Source: Pseudidiomarina sp.
GTDB lineage: Bacteria; Pseudomonadota; Gammaproteobacteria; Enterobacterales; Alteromonadaceae
Direction of reading: 5' to 3'
NCBI GenBank assembly: GCA_023260975.1
Contig: JALQTK010000004.1
Span: 1-64,000 of the forward strand
Length of the DNA stretch: 64,000 nt
In this document: in pieces, positions 1 to 9,198 of the stretch
How the letters are laid out: each line of letters starts with the position of its first letter
How positions within the stretch are numbered: the stretch's first letter is position 1
Notes under the pieces: model-generated
Told to the model about the DNA's origin: nothing
Seen by the model: the letters and a program-made list of their open reading frames with translations, nothing else
The model's database searches: none
Translations under genes and position numbers: made by a program

Positions 1-221
1 TGCCGAAAGGTCAGCGTAATGCCATTAAAGCCAACTTTGAACTGGCACAAAAACTTGAGGCCCCCCTAGCCAAAGGCACCGCTGTTGGCACCGTCTATTT
101 GCAACTCGATGGCAAGGATGTCGCTAGCTTTCCATTAGTGACCCTGCAAGACGTTGCTGAGGGCAGTTGGTGGAAACAATTTACTGATTGGGTGGCCCAA
201 CAATTTAGTGATGAGGCATAG
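1..221 (+). CDS. dacA: D-alanyl-D-alanine carboxypeptidase (PBP5 family), C-terminal end only
   Basis: Partial gene cut by the left window edge; the first full codon is at position 3 and 72 residues remain before TAG. The readable part starts PKGQRNAIKA and contains EAPLAKGTAVGTVYLQLDGK, typical of the C-terminal beta-domain of PBP5-type DD-carboxypeptidases. It ends in an aromatic/basic amphipathic stretch (WWKQFTDWVAQQF) like the helix that anchors PBP5 to the periplasmic face of the inner membrane. The catalytic SxxK domain lies outside the window. The enzyme trims the terminal D-Ala of peptidoglycan pentapeptides. Its neighbours (dat, ybeD, lipB, lipA) form the usual gammaproteobacterial dacA-lipoate neighbourhood, and the gap to dat is only 7 nt, so they are probably co-transcribed. 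Confidence 0.88.
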   Translation, partial: PKGQRNAIKANFELAQKLEAPLAKGTAVGTVYLQLDGKDVASFPLVTLQDVAEGSWWKQFTDWVAQQFSDEA

Positions 222-228
222 CTTTTGT

Positions 229-1080
229 ATGCCGATTACGGTGTTTCTAAATGGCCAATGGATAGCCGCAGAGCAAGCCAAAATCTCGGTCTTTGATCGT
301 GGTTTTTTGTTCGCCGACGGTATCTATGAAGTGGTACCGGTCTATCAACAACGACCATTTTTGTTAGTTGAGCATTTAGCTCGTTTGCAGCGTTCGCTGA
401 GTGCGCTGCAAATTAACGCACCAGATAACAGCTTTTGGCAAGCAGTGATCAGCGAATTATTAGAACGTAATGGCTTGGCTGATGCGTTGGTGTATATTCA
501 AGTTACACGCGGTGCCGAAGCCAATCGTTCACATCTGGCCGGCGCTGATCTGCAGCCTACCCTGTTTGCCTCCATATCGCCGCTGCCAGTGCACTGGCAC
601 CAACCTAAACCGGTAGCGGTTACCCTGTTTGATGATATTCGCTGGCTACGCTGCGATATTAAAAGCACGAGCCTGCTGGCTAATATCATGCTCAAACAAC
701 AAGCCCATCAGGCGGGCTACAGCGAACCATTGCTGCAACGTGATGGTTGGATTACCGAGGGTGCTTCGTGCAATTTCTTTGGCGTCCGGAACGGCATCAT
801 TTATACCGCCCCCAAAGATCATTTAATTTTGCCGGGCATTAGCCGCGACCATGTCATTCAGCTGGCTCAGCAACTCGGTCTCGAAGTCCGTGAACAGGCA
901 TTTGCAGTGACTGACCTCGCTGAGCTCGATGAGCTATTCCTGACCAGTTCCAGTCGCGAAGTGCAGCCGGTCGGGCGCATTGATGATATGATCATTGCCG
1001 ACGGTCAGTGCGGGCCCTTAACCGCGCAATTAGTCACGGCATATCATGCCAGTAAACGAACCCTGTGTGAGATTTCCTAA
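229..1080 (+). CDS. dat: D-amino acid aminotransferase (PLP fold type IV)
   Basis: A 283-residue class-IV aminotransferase that interconverts D-alanine/2-oxoglutarate and pyruvate/D-glutamate in the cytoplasm, feeding D-amino acids to peptidoglycan. The N-terminus [11 protein letters not shown] followed by [13 protein letters not shown] is the family signature. The Schiff-base lysine falls in the DIKS motif at residue 145, the same number as in the characterised Bacillus enzyme. [12 protein letters not shown] and the C-terminal [10 protein letters not shown] motif are also present. The ATG at 229 was chosen because it starts right at the conserved domain and 7 nt after dacA; an upstream in-frame ATG at 154 would overlap dacA. 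The stop overlaps the start of ybeD (TAATG). A branched-chain or aminodeoxychorismate lyase specificity is possible but less likely given the dacA context. Confidence 0.85.
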   Translation: MPITVFLNGQWIAAEQAKISVFDRGFLFADGIYEVVPVYQQRPFLLVEHLARLQRSLSALQINAPDNSFWQAVISELLERNGLADALVYIQVTRGAEANRSHLAGADLQPTLFASISPLPVHWHQPKPVAVTLFDDIRWLRCDIKSTSLLANIMLKQQAHQAGYSEPLLQRDGWITEGASCNFFGVRNGIIYTAPKDHLILPGISRDHVIQLAQQLGLEVREQAFAVTDLAELDELFLTSSSREVQPVGRIDDMIIADGQCGPLTAQLVTAYHASKRTLCEIS

Positions 1081-1346
1081 TGCAAAAAACCCGCTTTGAC
1101 GAGTTGGTCGAGTTTCCGTGTGTATTCACCTTTAAAGTGATGGGCTTAGCGGTGCCTAACCTTCCCGACCAAGTAGTGGCGGTGGCTCAGCAACATGCCC
1201 CAGGCGACTATTCACCGCAAGTGAAACCAAGCAGTAAAGGCAATTATCATTCGGTATCGATTCAAATTCAGGTGCATAGTCAAAGCCATATCGAGACCTT
1301 ATACCAAGCCTTAGCGGCCATTGACGACGTGCGTTATGTGCTATGA
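1080..1346 (+). CDS. ybeD: YbeD/DUF493 family small protein
   Basis: An 88-residue protein containing [12 protein letters not shown] near the N-terminus and the repeated [12 protein letters not shown] and [18 protein letters not shown] elements of the YbeD (DUF493) family, which has an ACT-like ferredoxin fold. It sits between dacA/dat and lipB as in E. coli. Biochemical function is unknown; a regulatory link to lipoate metabolism has been suggested only from this conserved neighbourhood. The start codon overlaps the dat stop by one base, and its last 11 bases overlap the lipB start, indicating translational coupling. Confidence 0.9.
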   Translation: MQKTRFDELVEFPCVFTFKVMGLAVPNLPDQVVAVAQQHAPGDYSPQVKPSSKGNYHSVSIQIQVHSQSHIETLYQALAAIDDVRYVL

Positions 1347-1992
1347 TTTAGTCATCAGGCAGCTTGGCCGGCAGCCCTATGAGCCGGTATGGCAAGCCAT
1401 GCAGGCTTTTACTGATGAGCGCGATGACACTACTATTGATGAGCTCTGGGTGCTCGAGCATGAACCAGTATTTACCCAGGGCCAAGCCGGTAAAGCTGAA
1501 CACATTTTGCTTCCCGGTGATATTCCGGTGGTTCAGGTCGACCGCGGCGGACAAGTGACTTATCATGGCCCGGGCCAATTAGTTATTTATTTTTTACTGG
1601 ATATTCGCCGCCGCAAGCTTGGCGTACGACACCTGGTTACTGCCATTGAGCAAAGTATTATTACCAGCATGGCGCGCTATGCTATCAGCGCAGCAGCTCG
1701 CCCTGATGCGCCGGGCGTTTATGTCGATGGTGCTAAACTTTGTTCACTCGGTTTACGTATTCGTAAAGGCTGCTCATTTCACGGTTTAGCGCTTAACGTG
1801 AACATGGACCTGAGCCCTTTTTCACGCATCAACCCCTGTGGTTATGCTGATATGAAAATGGTCCAAAGCGCTGATTTAGGAGGGCCACAAACGGTTGCCG
1901 AAGCAGCGGCCGTGGTCACTGAAATTTTTGCCCAACAACTTGGTTATCAAGCCATTCAATCAGTCACAGGATCTGCCAACGATTATGTCTAA
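1336..1992 (+). CDS. lipB: lipoyl(octanoyl) transferase
   Basis: LipB moves octanoyl from octanoyl-ACP to the lipoyl domains of 2-oxoacid dehydrogenases and the glycine-cleavage H protein. From the ATG at 1336 the protein is 218 residues. The [14 protein letters not shown] motif is at residues 70-83, the catalytic lysine is K134 (DGAKLCSLG) and the catalytic cysteine is C168 (NPCGY), each one residue off the E. coli numbering. A TTG at 1321 would add five residues, but the ATG fits homologue N-termini better. It begins inside ybeD and its last 8 bases overlap lipA, so the three genes are read as one coupled unit. Confidence 0.95.
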   Translation: MCYDLVIRQLGRQPYEPVWQAMQAFTDERDDTTIDELWVLEHEPVFTQGQAGKAEHILLPGDIPVVQVDRGGQVTYHGPGQLVIYFLLDIRRRKLGVRHLVTAIEQSIITSMARYAISAAARPDAPGVYVDGAKLCSLGLRIRKGCSFHGLALNVNMDLSPFSRINPCGYADMKMVQSADLGGPQTVAEAAAVVTEIFAQQLGYQAIQSVTGSANDYV

Positions 1993-2950
1993 ACCCGTAC
2001 GAGTTGAACCCGGTGTAAAGCTTCGCGATGCCGATAAAATGGCCTTAATTCCGGTCAAGATAGTTCCTATTGAACGTGAGCAAATGTTGCGTAAACCAGC
2101 CTGGTTAAAAGTTAAATTACCGGCTTCAACCCAGCGCATCGACGAAATCAAACAAGCCATGCGTAAGCATGGGCTGCATTCAGTTTGTGAGGAAGCATCA
2201 TGCCCTAACCTACCTGAATGCTTTAACCACGGTACCGCCACCTTTATGATTTTAGGTGCAATTTGTACCCGTCGTTGTCCATTCTGTGATGTTGCCCATG
2301 GTCGCCCACTGCCGGTCGATCCAACCGAGGCGGTCAAGCTCGGCGCGACTATTCGCGATATGAAAGTCAAATACGTAGTGGTGACATCGGTTGACCGTGA
2401 TGACCTTCGCGATGGTGGTGCTCAGCATTTCGCCGACTGTATTCGCGAGATCCGTGCACAAAGTCCAGGTATTCAAGTCGAAGTGCTAGTGCCCGATTTT
2501 CGTGGTCGTATGGAGGTGGCACTGGAAATTCTTAGCGCTGAAGCACCCGATGTCTTCAATCACAATTTAGAAACGGTGCCGCGGCTATACAAAGCCGCAC
2601 GCCCTGGCGCCAGCTACCAATGGTCGCTAGACCTGTTACAGCGTTATAAAGTGGCACGTGCTGATGTGCGTACCAAATCAGGGCTGATGGTTGGCCTCGG
2701 TGAAACCAACGAGGAAATTCTCGAGGTAATGCGCGATTTACGTGCACACCAGGTCGATATGCTCACTATTGGCCAATATTTAGCGCCCAGTCGCCATCAT
2801 TTACCGGTTACCCGCTATGTAACTCCGGCAGAATTTGATATGTTCCGTGTCGAAGGTGAAAAAATGGGTTTTACCCACATTGCTAGTGGCCCATTGGTGC
2901 GGTCGTCTTATCATGCCGACTTACAAGCTGCTGGTGTTGAAGTTAAATAA
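1985..2950 (+). CDS. lipA: lipoyl synthase (radical SAM)
   Basis: LipA inserts two sulfurs into protein-bound octanoyl groups to make lipoate. The 321-residue protein carries both iron-sulfur cluster motifs: the auxiliary cluster cysteines C68, C73, C79 and the radical-SAM CxxxCxxC cysteines C94, C98, C101, all at E. coli positions. The C-terminal RSSY motif supplies S308, the unusual serine ligand of the auxiliary cluster. The ATG at 1985 overlaps the end of lipB and matches the family N-terminus; a longer upstream extension would lie wholly within lipB and is not credible. Confidence 0.97.
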   Translation: MSKPVRVEPGVKLRDADKMALIPVKIVPIEREQMLRKPAWLKVKLPASTQRIDEIKQAMRKHGLHSVCEEASCPNLPECFNHGTATFMILGAICTRRCPFCDVAHGRPLPVDPTEAVKLGATIRDMKVKYVVVTSVDRDDLRDGGAQHFADCIREIRAQSPGIQVEVLVPDFRGRMEVALEILSAEAPDVFNHNLETVPRLYKAARPGASYQWSLDLLQRYKVARADVRTKSGLMVGLGETNEEILEVMRDLRAHQVDMLTIGQYLAPSRHHLPVTRYVTPAEFDMFRVEGEKMGFTHIASGPLVRSSYHADLQAAGVEVK

Positions 2951-2965
2951 TTCCGAGGTATGACT

Positions 2966-3364
2966 ATGAGTACGCTAATTTGGTGTTTACTAATTGCTGG
3001 CTTATTACCGATCGCCGCCAAGGCTCCGGTGGTGTATTTTCAAAACCGCGATAAAGGCTACGATAATCGTCATCCACGCCAACAACAAGCACGACTCACT
3101 GGTGCCGGTGCGCGTGCTGTGGCTGGACATTATAATGCCTATGAGGCGTTTCCGTTATTCGCCGCTGCGGTATTGTTAGTCATTGCCACCAACCAAATCA
3201 CCGAAACCAATATCTGGTTTGCCATTGCCTTTGTGGTATTGCGAGTGATTTTCCACCTGCTCTACATTGCCAACTGGGATAAGTTACGCAGTTTGGCGTG
3301 GTTTTTCGCTATTTCATGCCCGGTGCTGATGATTGCGCAAACCGCTATTTCGCTCAGCGCCTAA
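2966..3364 (+). CDS. MAPEG-family integral membrane protein
   Basis: A 132-residue protein of four predicted hydrophobic helices resembling the bacterial MAPEG (membrane-associated proteins in eicosanoid and glutathione metabolism) family. Evidence is the first helix (LIWCLLIAGLLPI), the DNRHPRQQQARLTGAGARAVAGHYNAYEAFP segment with the NAYE-type motif found in the family, and the later FHLLYIANWD segment. Family members bind glutathione or hydrophobic substrates, but no function can be assigned here. ATG 2966 is preferred over ATG 2960 because the GAGG ribosome-binding site at 2955-2958 is 7 nt from 2966 and only 1 nt from 2960. It follows lipA by 15 nt, and its 3' end overlaps the convergent putative protease gene by 11 bp. 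Confidence 0.75.
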   Translation: MSTLIWCLLIAGLLPIAAKAPVVYFQNRDKGYDNRHPRQQQARLTGAGARAVAGHYNAYEAFPLFAAAVLLVIATNQITETNIWFAIAFVVLRVIFHLLYIANWDKLRSLAWFFAISCPVLMIAQTAISLSA

Positions 3365-4232
3365 GCTGACGCTCAATGAGTTGCAGATAAAGTTCAGGCC
3401 AAATCGAAATATCAATATATTGCATGGCGGTCATAGAGGCCACTGGCCGCCATGCAAACTTCCCCGTGCTGATACAACTATCAATTGCGTGTAAACCAAC
3501 CTGCTCGGCCCGACTGCCCAAGCGCCAGGTATCGGCTTCGATGAGCTGCCCAAGCTGACGCCAGTCGGCCACGGCAAACTGCCACGGTAAGCGATGCCAT
3601 AGTTGCTGCAGTTCTTTGCTGGTCAGTGTCGCGGTGTCGGTAACCACTACATTGAGCGCTGGGTGGTCATAGTTGCCAGCACAAAAATCAGCGGCAATGC
3701 CGTCACTTAGCTGATATTCATCGGCCAAGCCAAGCCAATGCGCTAGCTCGTGGCCGAGCAAATTCAACGAGGCGGTGATGGGCAAATTAATTTGATAGTC
3801 ACCGACAGCACTAGCAATACCGCCGGTAGCATAGACAATATGGGCTTGTTGCAGTTGCTGCGGCAGCAGTGGCAGATCACACTGCAAGCGTTGACGCTCA
3901 CCGACTAGCCGACAGGTCACCTGGTTGGCTTGATACAGACGTAGCTGAAAGCATGAGGCAAATGGCGCTAGCGGCTGTCGTGGCCACTCGGCAAAAGCCG
4001 CAATCAGCTGTCCCAGCTGGGCTGCCTCAGCGGGCAGCCACAGCTGCGTGGCATCGACACGGTTACATTGTAGTTGTCGCCAACCCTGCAATAGCCGCTG
4101 GTCGATCTGCTGCAATGGCTGCGCGATTGGCCACTGCGGCAGCACCTGCCACCAGCCAACCTCACTTGCGGCGATGACACTACTGCTGCTGAGCGCTACG
4201 GCTAAGCTGAAGAATCTGCTGACTACGTTCAA
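3354..4232 (-). CDS. predicted secreted zinc metalloprotease (HExxH, uncharacterised)
   Basis: A 292-residue protein with an N-terminal signal peptide (hydrophobic stretch about residues 7-20, likely cleavage after VIAA). The motif HELAHWLGLADEY at residues 161-173 gives HExxHxxGxxDE, a zinc-binding pattern like those of gluzincin/metzincin-type peptidases. Six or more cysteines are scattered through it (C56, C94, C107, C118, C184 and one near the C-terminus), consistent with disulfides in the periplasm. I do not recognise a named family. The start is TTG at 4232, inside the 3' end of nlpI (53-bp overlap); no later start retains a signal peptide. Its coupling to nlpI, an adaptor of periplasmic proteolysis, suggests an envelope protease, but activity is only inferred. 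Confidence 0.6.
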   Translation of the reverse strand: MNVVSRFFSLAVALSSSSVIAASEVGWWQVLPQWPIAQPLQQIDQRLLQGWRQLQCNRVDATQLWLPAEAAQLGQLIAAFAEWPRQPLAPFASCFQLRLYQANQVTCRLVGERQRLQCDLPLLPQQLQQAHIVYATGGIASAVGDYQINLPITASLNLLGHELAHWLGLADEYQLSDGIAADFCAGNYDHPALNVVVTDTATLTSKELQQLWHRLPWQFAVADWRQLGQLIEADTWRLGSRAEQVGLHAIDSCISTGKFAWRPVASMTAMQYIDISIWPELYLQLIERQLRR

Positions 4233-5088
4233 TTTCCAACTCTGCGTAACGATGCTCTAAGAAGGTAAACACATTGGTGCTAAGTGCTAAGCGAAAATAC
4301 ACCAGCGCCCGTTGGTTGTTACCCTCTAATTGCTTGAGCTTGCCAAGATAAAAATAACTTTCACACAGCCGTTCAGCCATGCTCTCGTCGACATCTAACC
4401 GCTGCGCCAAATGCAGCTCAAGAAACTCGCGCTCAGTCACTGCACCGAGCATCAAATCATTTAATACCCAGCCCCAGCTGCCATTGGCGTGCGTCACCCG
4501 ACGTTGCGCGAGTGCCGCACGAGCGGCACTATCATCATGTTGCTGCTGGGCAAAGAACAGCCACAAACTACGATACGGATCACCCGGGTCAGCACGAAAA
4601 TGATGCTCCAGATCAGCCATGGCCAGGCTTAGTCGATTATCATAATACGCAGTAATACCGCGATTTAAATGCGCATAGGGATGCTCAGGGTCGAGTTCAA
4701 GCGCCGCTTCAAAGGCCTCAAACGCGTAATCGAACTGTTGATTCTTGGTATCATGAATACCCAGATAATTGTAAGCATCGGCGAGGCTTGGATTAAATTC
4801 CAGTGCCATATTGAAATCAAATCGGGCCAATATTGCTAAGCCTAAAGCATCATACAAACTGCCACGGCGAAACCAAAATTGTGCCAATTGTTGGTTATCC
4901 ATCTCGCCGTTCTGATGGTTGCTCAGAACCTCCGTCAACTTGGCGATTTCCAATTGATAGCGCCCATTCATCGGCTGTGGAGTCGCCACCACCAAGTTAC
5001 GTAAGCTATCATCGGTGCTTTGACGCGGGCCGCTGGCGCAGCCTGACAGCAATGCCAACAGCGCCAGACTGAGTAACCATCGATTCAT
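4180..5088 (-). CDS. nlpI: lipoprotein NlpI, TPR adaptor
   Basis: A 302-residue outer-membrane lipoprotein. A signal peptide ends in the lipobox LLSGC (lipidated C17), followed by TPR helices (for example WFRRGSLYDALGLAILARFDF, ALEFNPSLADAYNYLGI, ALELDPEHPYAHLNRG). In E. coli NlpI tethers the protease Prc and presents peptidoglycan hydrolases such as MepS to it. Placement directly downstream of pnp is the conserved arrangement. A terminator after pnp (5149-5171) separates the two, so some nlpI transcription probably starts in the 60-bp gap. The 3' end overlaps the next gene, a predicted secreted protease. Confidence 0.9.
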   Translation of the reverse strand: MNRWLLSLALLALLSGCASGPRQSTDDSLRNLVVATPQPMNGRYQLEIAKLTEVLSNHQNGEMDNQQLAQFWFRRGSLYDALGLAILARFDFNMALEFNPSLADAYNYLGIHDTKNQQFDYAFEAFEAALELDPEHPYAHLNRGITAYYDNRLSLAMADLEHHFRADPGDPYRSLWLFFAQQQHDDSAARAALAQRRVTHANGSWGWVLNDLMLGAVTEREFLELHLAQRLDVDESMAERLCESYFYLGKLKQLEGNNQRALVYFRLALSTNVFTFLEHRYAELEIERSQQILQLSRSAQQQ

Positions 5089-5148
5089 CTAGATATCCTT
5101 ATATCATCGTGCTCTGCCACTATCATACCGTAGCTCGGCGCAAAAAAG

Positions 5149-5171
5149 AAAAGGAGCCAGCGGCTCCTTTT
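5149..5171 (-). terminator. intrinsic terminator downstream of pnp
   Basis: Perfect 10-bp inverted repeat AAAAGGAGCC / GGCTCCTTTT with a 3-nt loop. Read on the minus strand it is followed by a T-rich run, as expected for a Rho-independent terminator between pnp and nlpI. Confidence 0.8.
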
Positions 5172-5203
5172 CAATAGTCAGGGTAAACTATTGTGCTGAT
5201 TGC

Positions 5204-7354
5204 TTATTCAGCGCTGTCGTCGGCTACCACGTCGCTCGCTTCATCGGCTTCAGTCACAGCGTCCGCAGCAGGCTTATCACTGGCATCTTTCATGCTCAAA
5301 CGAACTCGACCTTGACGGTCAATTTCAAGCACTTTTACCGCCACCGTGTCGCCTACTTTGATGTATTCGTTCACATCGTTGACACGCTCTTCGGCGATTT
5401 GTGAAATATGCACTAAGCCATCTTTACCTGGCAGAATAGTAACGAACGCACCGAAATCAACGATACGAGCAACTTTACCGTGGTAAATACGACCCACTTC
5501 AACATCGGCAGTAATCGCTTCAATGCGTGCAATAGCAGCATCAGCAGACGCTTGGTCAGTGGCGGCGATACGTACCGTACCATCATCGTTAATTTCAATG
5601 TTGGTATTGGTGCTTTCCGTCAACTCACGGATCACCGCGCCGCCTTTACCAATCACATCACGGATCTTCTCAGGGTTGATCTTAATGGTGTGGTAACGCG
5701 GAGCGTAGGCTGACAACTCAGTACGCGCGCCAGTTAAGGCTTCATCCATAACATTGAGGATATGCAAACGAGCCGCTTTGGCTTGCGCTAAGGCAATTTC
5801 CATAATCTCGCGAGTGATACCATCAATTTTAATGTCCATTTGTAGCGCCGTAACGCCTTCTTTGCTACCGGCTACTTTAAAGTCCATATCACCTAAGTGA
5901 TCTTCATCACCTAAGATGTCAGACAATACCACAAACTTGTCACCTTCTTTGACCAAGCCCATGGCGATACCAGCAACCGAGGCTTTCAATGGTACACCGG
6001 CATCCATCAACGCTAATGACGCACCACAGACTGAGGCCATTGAGCTTGAGCCATTTGATTCAGTGATTTCAGAAACCACACGAACTGTATACGGGAATTC
6101 TTCTTGGCTTGGCATTACTGCTTGCACACCGCGCTTGGCTAAGCGGCCATGGCCGATTTCGCGACGCTTCGGTGAACCAACCATACCGGTCTCACCAACA
6201 CAGTACGGAGGGAAGTTATAATGCAACATGAAGCGGTTGCTGCTGTTACCAGTCAGGTCGTCCATGGTTTGCGCATCGCGCTCGGTACCTAACGTAGCAG
6301 TGACCAGCGCTTGCGTTTCGCCACGAGTAAATACTGCCGAACCATGAGTACGTGGTAATACCCCAGTTGCCATATGCAGCGCTCGCACCATATCTGGATC
6401 ACGACCGTCGATACGCTTTTCACCATTAGTAATGCGGCTGCGCACTACATGGCTTTCAAGCGAATGGAACAAATCGCCAATTGCTTTCTTATCCAGGCTG
6501 TCATCGGCCGCTATTAACTGCTCAGTCACCTGTGCTTTTAAGCTGCTGATTTGCTCATAACGGGCGGCTTTTTCAGTGATGCGATAGGCTTCACCAATAC
6601 CCGCTTCAGCGAGTTCACGAATTTTCGCTAATAAGCCTTCGTTCTTCGCTGGAGCAACCCAATCCCACTTCGGCTTGGCCGCTTCAGCAGCAAATTCATT
6701 AATGCCGTTAATCACCGTCTGCATTGCCTCGTGGCCATAAACCACGGCGCCTAACATGTGATCTTCACTGAGTAATTGCGCTTCTGATTCAACCATCAAT
6801 ACCGCATTGGCAGTACCGGCTACCACCAGGTCCAGCTTCGATACAGCTAATTCGTCGGTGGTTGGGTTTAATACATATTCATCATTGACCACACCAACCC
6901 GAGCTGCACCAATTGGGCCAGCAAATGGCACGCCAGAAATGGCAAGTGCTGCTGAAGTACCAATTAACGAGACAATGTCAGGGTTGATTTGTGGATTCAC
7001 CGAGATCACTGTGGCAATCACTTGCACTTCGTTATTAAAACCTTCTGGGAACAACGGCCGGATTGGGCGGTCGATCAAGCGTGAGGTTAAGGTTTCGTTT
7101 TCTGACGGGCGCCCTTCACGTTTGAAGAAGCCACCTGGAATTTTACCAACCGCGTAAGTACGCTCTTGATAATTGACGGTTAAAGGGAAGAAATCTTGGC
7201 CTTCTTTGGCTTCTTTTTTAGCCACTACCGTGACTAATACCGTGGTGTCATCCATGCTCACCAGCACTGCTGCAGTTGCTTGGCGCGCCATCGCACCAGT
7301 TTCTAAGGTTACGGTATGACGACCGTATTGGAACTTTTTAGTAATTGGATTCAC
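5204..7354 (-). CDS. pnp: polyribonucleotide nucleotidyltransferase (PNPase)
   Basis: A 716-residue phosphorolytic 3'-to-5' exoribonuclease and degradosome component. Two RNase PH-like domains occupy roughly residues 10-230 and 310-545, including the [28 protein letters not shown] and [12 protein letters not shown] signatures. They are followed by a KH domain ([17 protein letters not shown]) and an S1 domain ([21 protein letters not shown]). The tail is acidic. The start is GTG at 7354, with AAGGA about 9 nt upstream. It lies downstream of rpsO as in E. coli, with a 105-bp leader after the rpsO terminator; in enterobacteria this leader is where RNase III/PNPase autoregulation acts, though I could not identify a clear processing hairpin here. 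Confidence 0.98.
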   Translation of the reverse strand: MNPITKKFQYGRHTVTLETGAMARQATAAVLVSMDDTTVLVTVVAKKEAKEGQDFFPLTVNYQERTYAVGKIPGGFFKREGRPSENETLTSRLIDRPIRPLFPEGFNNEVQVIATVISVNPQINPDIVSLIGTSAALAISGVPFAGPIGAARVGVVNDEYVLNPTTDELAVSKLDLVVAGTANAVLMVESEAQLLSEDHMLGAVVYGHEAMQTVINGINEFAAEAAKPKWDWVAPAKNEGLLAKIRELAEAGIGEAYRITEKAARYEQISSLKAQVTEQLIAADDSLDKKAIGDLFHSLESHVVRSRITNGEKRIDGRDPDMVRALHMATGVLPRTHGSAVFTRGETQALVTATLGTERDAQTMDDLTGNSSNRFMLHYNFPPYCVGETGMVGSPKRREIGHGRLAKRGVQAVMPSQEEFPYTVRVVSEITESNGSSSMASVCGASLALMDAGVPLKASVAGIAMGLVKEGDKFVVLSDILGDEDHLGDMDFKVAGSKEGVTALQMDIKIDGITREIMEIALAQAKAARLHILNVMDEALTGARTELSAYAPRYHTIKINPEKIRDVIGKGGAVIRELTESTNTNIEINDDGTVRIAATDQASADAAIARIEAITADVEVGRIYHGKVARIVDFGAFVTILPGKDGLVHISQIAEERVNDVNEYIKVGDTVAVKVLEIDRQGRVRLSMKDASDKPAADAVTEADEASDVVADDSAE

Positions 7355-7459
7355 GTTTTATTTTCCTTCACTCTTCTCTAGTGCTTGTGTTTTCTTACTT
7401 GCTTGATTGTTTACTATTTAAATTCAGCTTTCTGTTTCAAATTTCATGCTTAAAATAAC

Positions 7460-7487
7460 AAAAAAGGGGCCTGTTGGCCCCTTTTTT
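7460..7487 (-). terminator. intrinsic terminator downstream of rpsO
   Basis: GGGGCC-TGTT-GGCCCC hairpin flanked by A6 and T6 runs, placed 10 bp after the rpsO stop on the minus strand. It is symmetric, so it could act on both strands, but only minus-strand transcription is expected here. Confidence 0.9.
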
Positions 7488-7497
7488 AGAACACTGA

Positions 7498-7767
7498 CTA
7501 GCGGCGTAAACCTAAACGCTCAAGCAGCGTGAAATAACGCTGGCTATCTTTACGTTTGAGGTAATCCAGCAATTTACGACGCTGGCTAACCATCCGCAAT
7601 AGACCACGACGTGAGTGGTGATCTTTCTTATGCTCTTTAAAGTGACCTTGCAAGGCATCGATGTTTGCGCTCAACAGTGCAACTTGCACTTCTGGTGAGC
7701 CGGTATCGCCTTCGCTTTGGGCAAAATTCTTAACAACTTCAGCTTTCTGTGCTGCTGTTAGTGACAT
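7498..7767 (-). CDS. rpsO: 30S ribosomal protein S15
   Basis: An 89-residue protein of the standard family length, with the S15 signatures [43 protein letters not shown] and [12 protein letters not shown]. It binds 16S rRNA early in assembly of the 30S platform. It has its own promoter in the end of truB, a strong ribosome-binding site (GGAGT) and its own terminator, then pnp follows. This is the conserved rpsO-pnp arrangement. Confidence 0.98.
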   Translation of the reverse strand: MSLTAAQKAEVVKNFAQSEGDTGSPEVQVALLSANIDALQGHFKEHKKDHHSRRGLLRMVSQRRKLLDYLKRKDSQRYFTLLERLGLRR

Positions 7768-7843
7768 AACTTACTCCAAAAATTACTGCGCTTTTAATAT
7801 GTCAGTGCCAATCACTAATTCAGCACCAACGGATAAGGCGTGC

Positions 7844-7872
7844 ATTATACGCACATCAGTGGCTTTGTGCAA
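7844..7872 (-). promoter_or_regulatory. sigma-70 promoter of rpsO
   Basis: On the minus strand TTGCAC (7867-7872) and TATAAT (7844-7849) are separated by exactly 17 bp. The -35 element lies within the last codons of truB and the transcript would start about 70 bp before the rpsO ATG. Confidence 0.75.
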
Positions 7873-8809
7873 TGCTCGAAACATCATTCATGACCCGTTT
7901 CGGCAGCAATTGTTGGCCATCAACCAGGGCCACCCCAAGTAACGCCTGATCGACTTCACGGCGTACCCGCAGCATGGTTGCAGCAGGCCACTGCGCGGCA
8001 CCAAGATGAATCGGCATACCTTGCATAAACTGCTGCGCTGACTGAGCAGGTAAAGCGATTTCCGGCAACTGCTGTACCACCGCATCGTTACTCGCTAACA
8101 AGCCATCCAAGGCGGCATAGTCACCCTGCTCAGGTTGGCATTGTGCTGCGGCAGCGGCCACTTGCTCCAGCGTCAACAGCGGCGCTGCAACTCCCTCAAT
8201 CCAGCTGCGCCGCAATTCGACGACATGAGCGCCACAGCCGAGCTGTTCACCGATATCATCAACCAGCGTGCGAATGTAAGTGCCTTTGGAACAGGTCACA
8301 TCAAGCGTCACACGGCTGCCGTCAAAACTCACTAGTTTGATATCGCGAATAACAATAGCGCGGGTTTTTACCGGCACCTCAATACCCAAACGGGCATAAT
8401 AGTAAAGCGGCTTACCCTCGTATTTCAGCGCTGAATAAATCGACGGTGACTGCTGTTGGGCGCCGATAAATTGGCTCACCACCTGCTGCAGCTGGGCCGC
8501 GCTGACAGCAACATCGCGCTGTGCTACCACTTCACCTTCGGCATCTGAGGTGGTGGTCCGAATGCCAAGCTGGGCTATCACCTCATAGCGTTTATCCGCT
8601 TCTAAACAGAAATGGCTCAGTTTGGTTGCCTCACCAAAACATAACGGTAACCAGCCTGTTGCCAGTGGGTCGAGTGCGCCAGTATGACCGCCTTTATTGG
8701 CATTAAAAAAACGCCGCACTTGTTGCAAGGCGGCGTTTGAGCTGAGATGTTTGGGTTTATCTAATAGGATCACACCATTGACGTTGCGCCCTGACTTACG
8801 ACGCCCCAT
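7856..8809 (-). CDS. truB: tRNA pseudouridine(55) synthase
   Basis: A 317-residue enzyme that converts U55 to pseudouridine in the T-loop of all tRNAs. The catalytic aspartate is D47 in GGHTGALDPLATG. Further TruB motifs are the N-terminal GVILLDKPK, the YSALKYEGKPLYYYARLG segment and the CSKGTYIRTLVDDIG motif. A C-terminal PUA-like domain follows. The start overlaps the rbfA stop by one base (TAATG), the usual infB-rbfA-truB coupling. Confidence 0.97.
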   Translation of the reverse strand: MGRRKSGRNVNGVILLDKPKHLSSNAALQQVRRFFNANKGGHTGALDPLATGWLPLCFGEATKLSHFCLEADKRYEVIAQLGIRTTTSDAEGEVVAQRDVAVSAAQLQQVVSQFIGAQQQSPSIYSALKYEGKPLYYYARLGIEVPVKTRAIVIRDIKLVSFDGSRVTLDVTCSKGTYIRTLVDDIGEQLGCGAHVVELRRSWIEGVAAPLLTLEQVAAAAAQCQPEQGDYAALDGLLASNDAVVQQLPEIALPAQSAQQFMQGMPIHLGAAQWPAATMLRVRREVDQALLGVALVDGQQLLPKRVMNDVSSIAQSH

Positions 8810-9192
8810 TACTGCTCTCCTGATTGATCCTTCAATTGGTCATTACGAATCGCTTCGTCGACCAATCGCGACATACGGATGCCCTCATTCAGTGACGGGT
8901 CATGCATAAATCGGAGTTCTGGCATGATCCGCGCGCGCACGCGCTTACCCATCAATGAACGAATAAAACCAGCAGCATCGTTGAGCACCTTCAGACTTTG
9001 CTTGAGCTTGTCTGGGTCGTCCTCAAAAAATGTCACAAACACTTTGGCATAAGCCAGATCACGTGATACCTCAATGGCTGATACGGTGGCCATAGACAAG
9101 CGCGGATCTTTGATCTCGCGCTGAATGATCATGGCTATTTCACGTTGATACTGCTCGCCGACCCGGTCGGTACGGCTGTAATCTTTTGCCAT
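8809..9192 (-). CDS. rbfA: 30S ribosome-binding factor A
   Basis: A 127-residue KH-fold assembly factor that matures the 5' end of 16S rRNA and helps cold adaptation. Conserved features include [23 protein letters not shown], the [15 protein letters not shown] strand and [14 protein letters not shown] near the C-terminus. It lies 6 bp after infB and overlaps truB by one base. Confidence 0.97.
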   Translation of the reverse strand: MAKDYSRTDRVGEQYQREIAMIIQREIKDPRLSMATVSAIEVSRDLAYAKVFVTFFEDDPDKLKQSLKVLNDAAGFIRSLMGKRVRARIMPELRFMHDPSLNEGIRMSRLVDEAIRNDQLKDQSGEQ

Positions 9193-9198
9193 AAGGGC

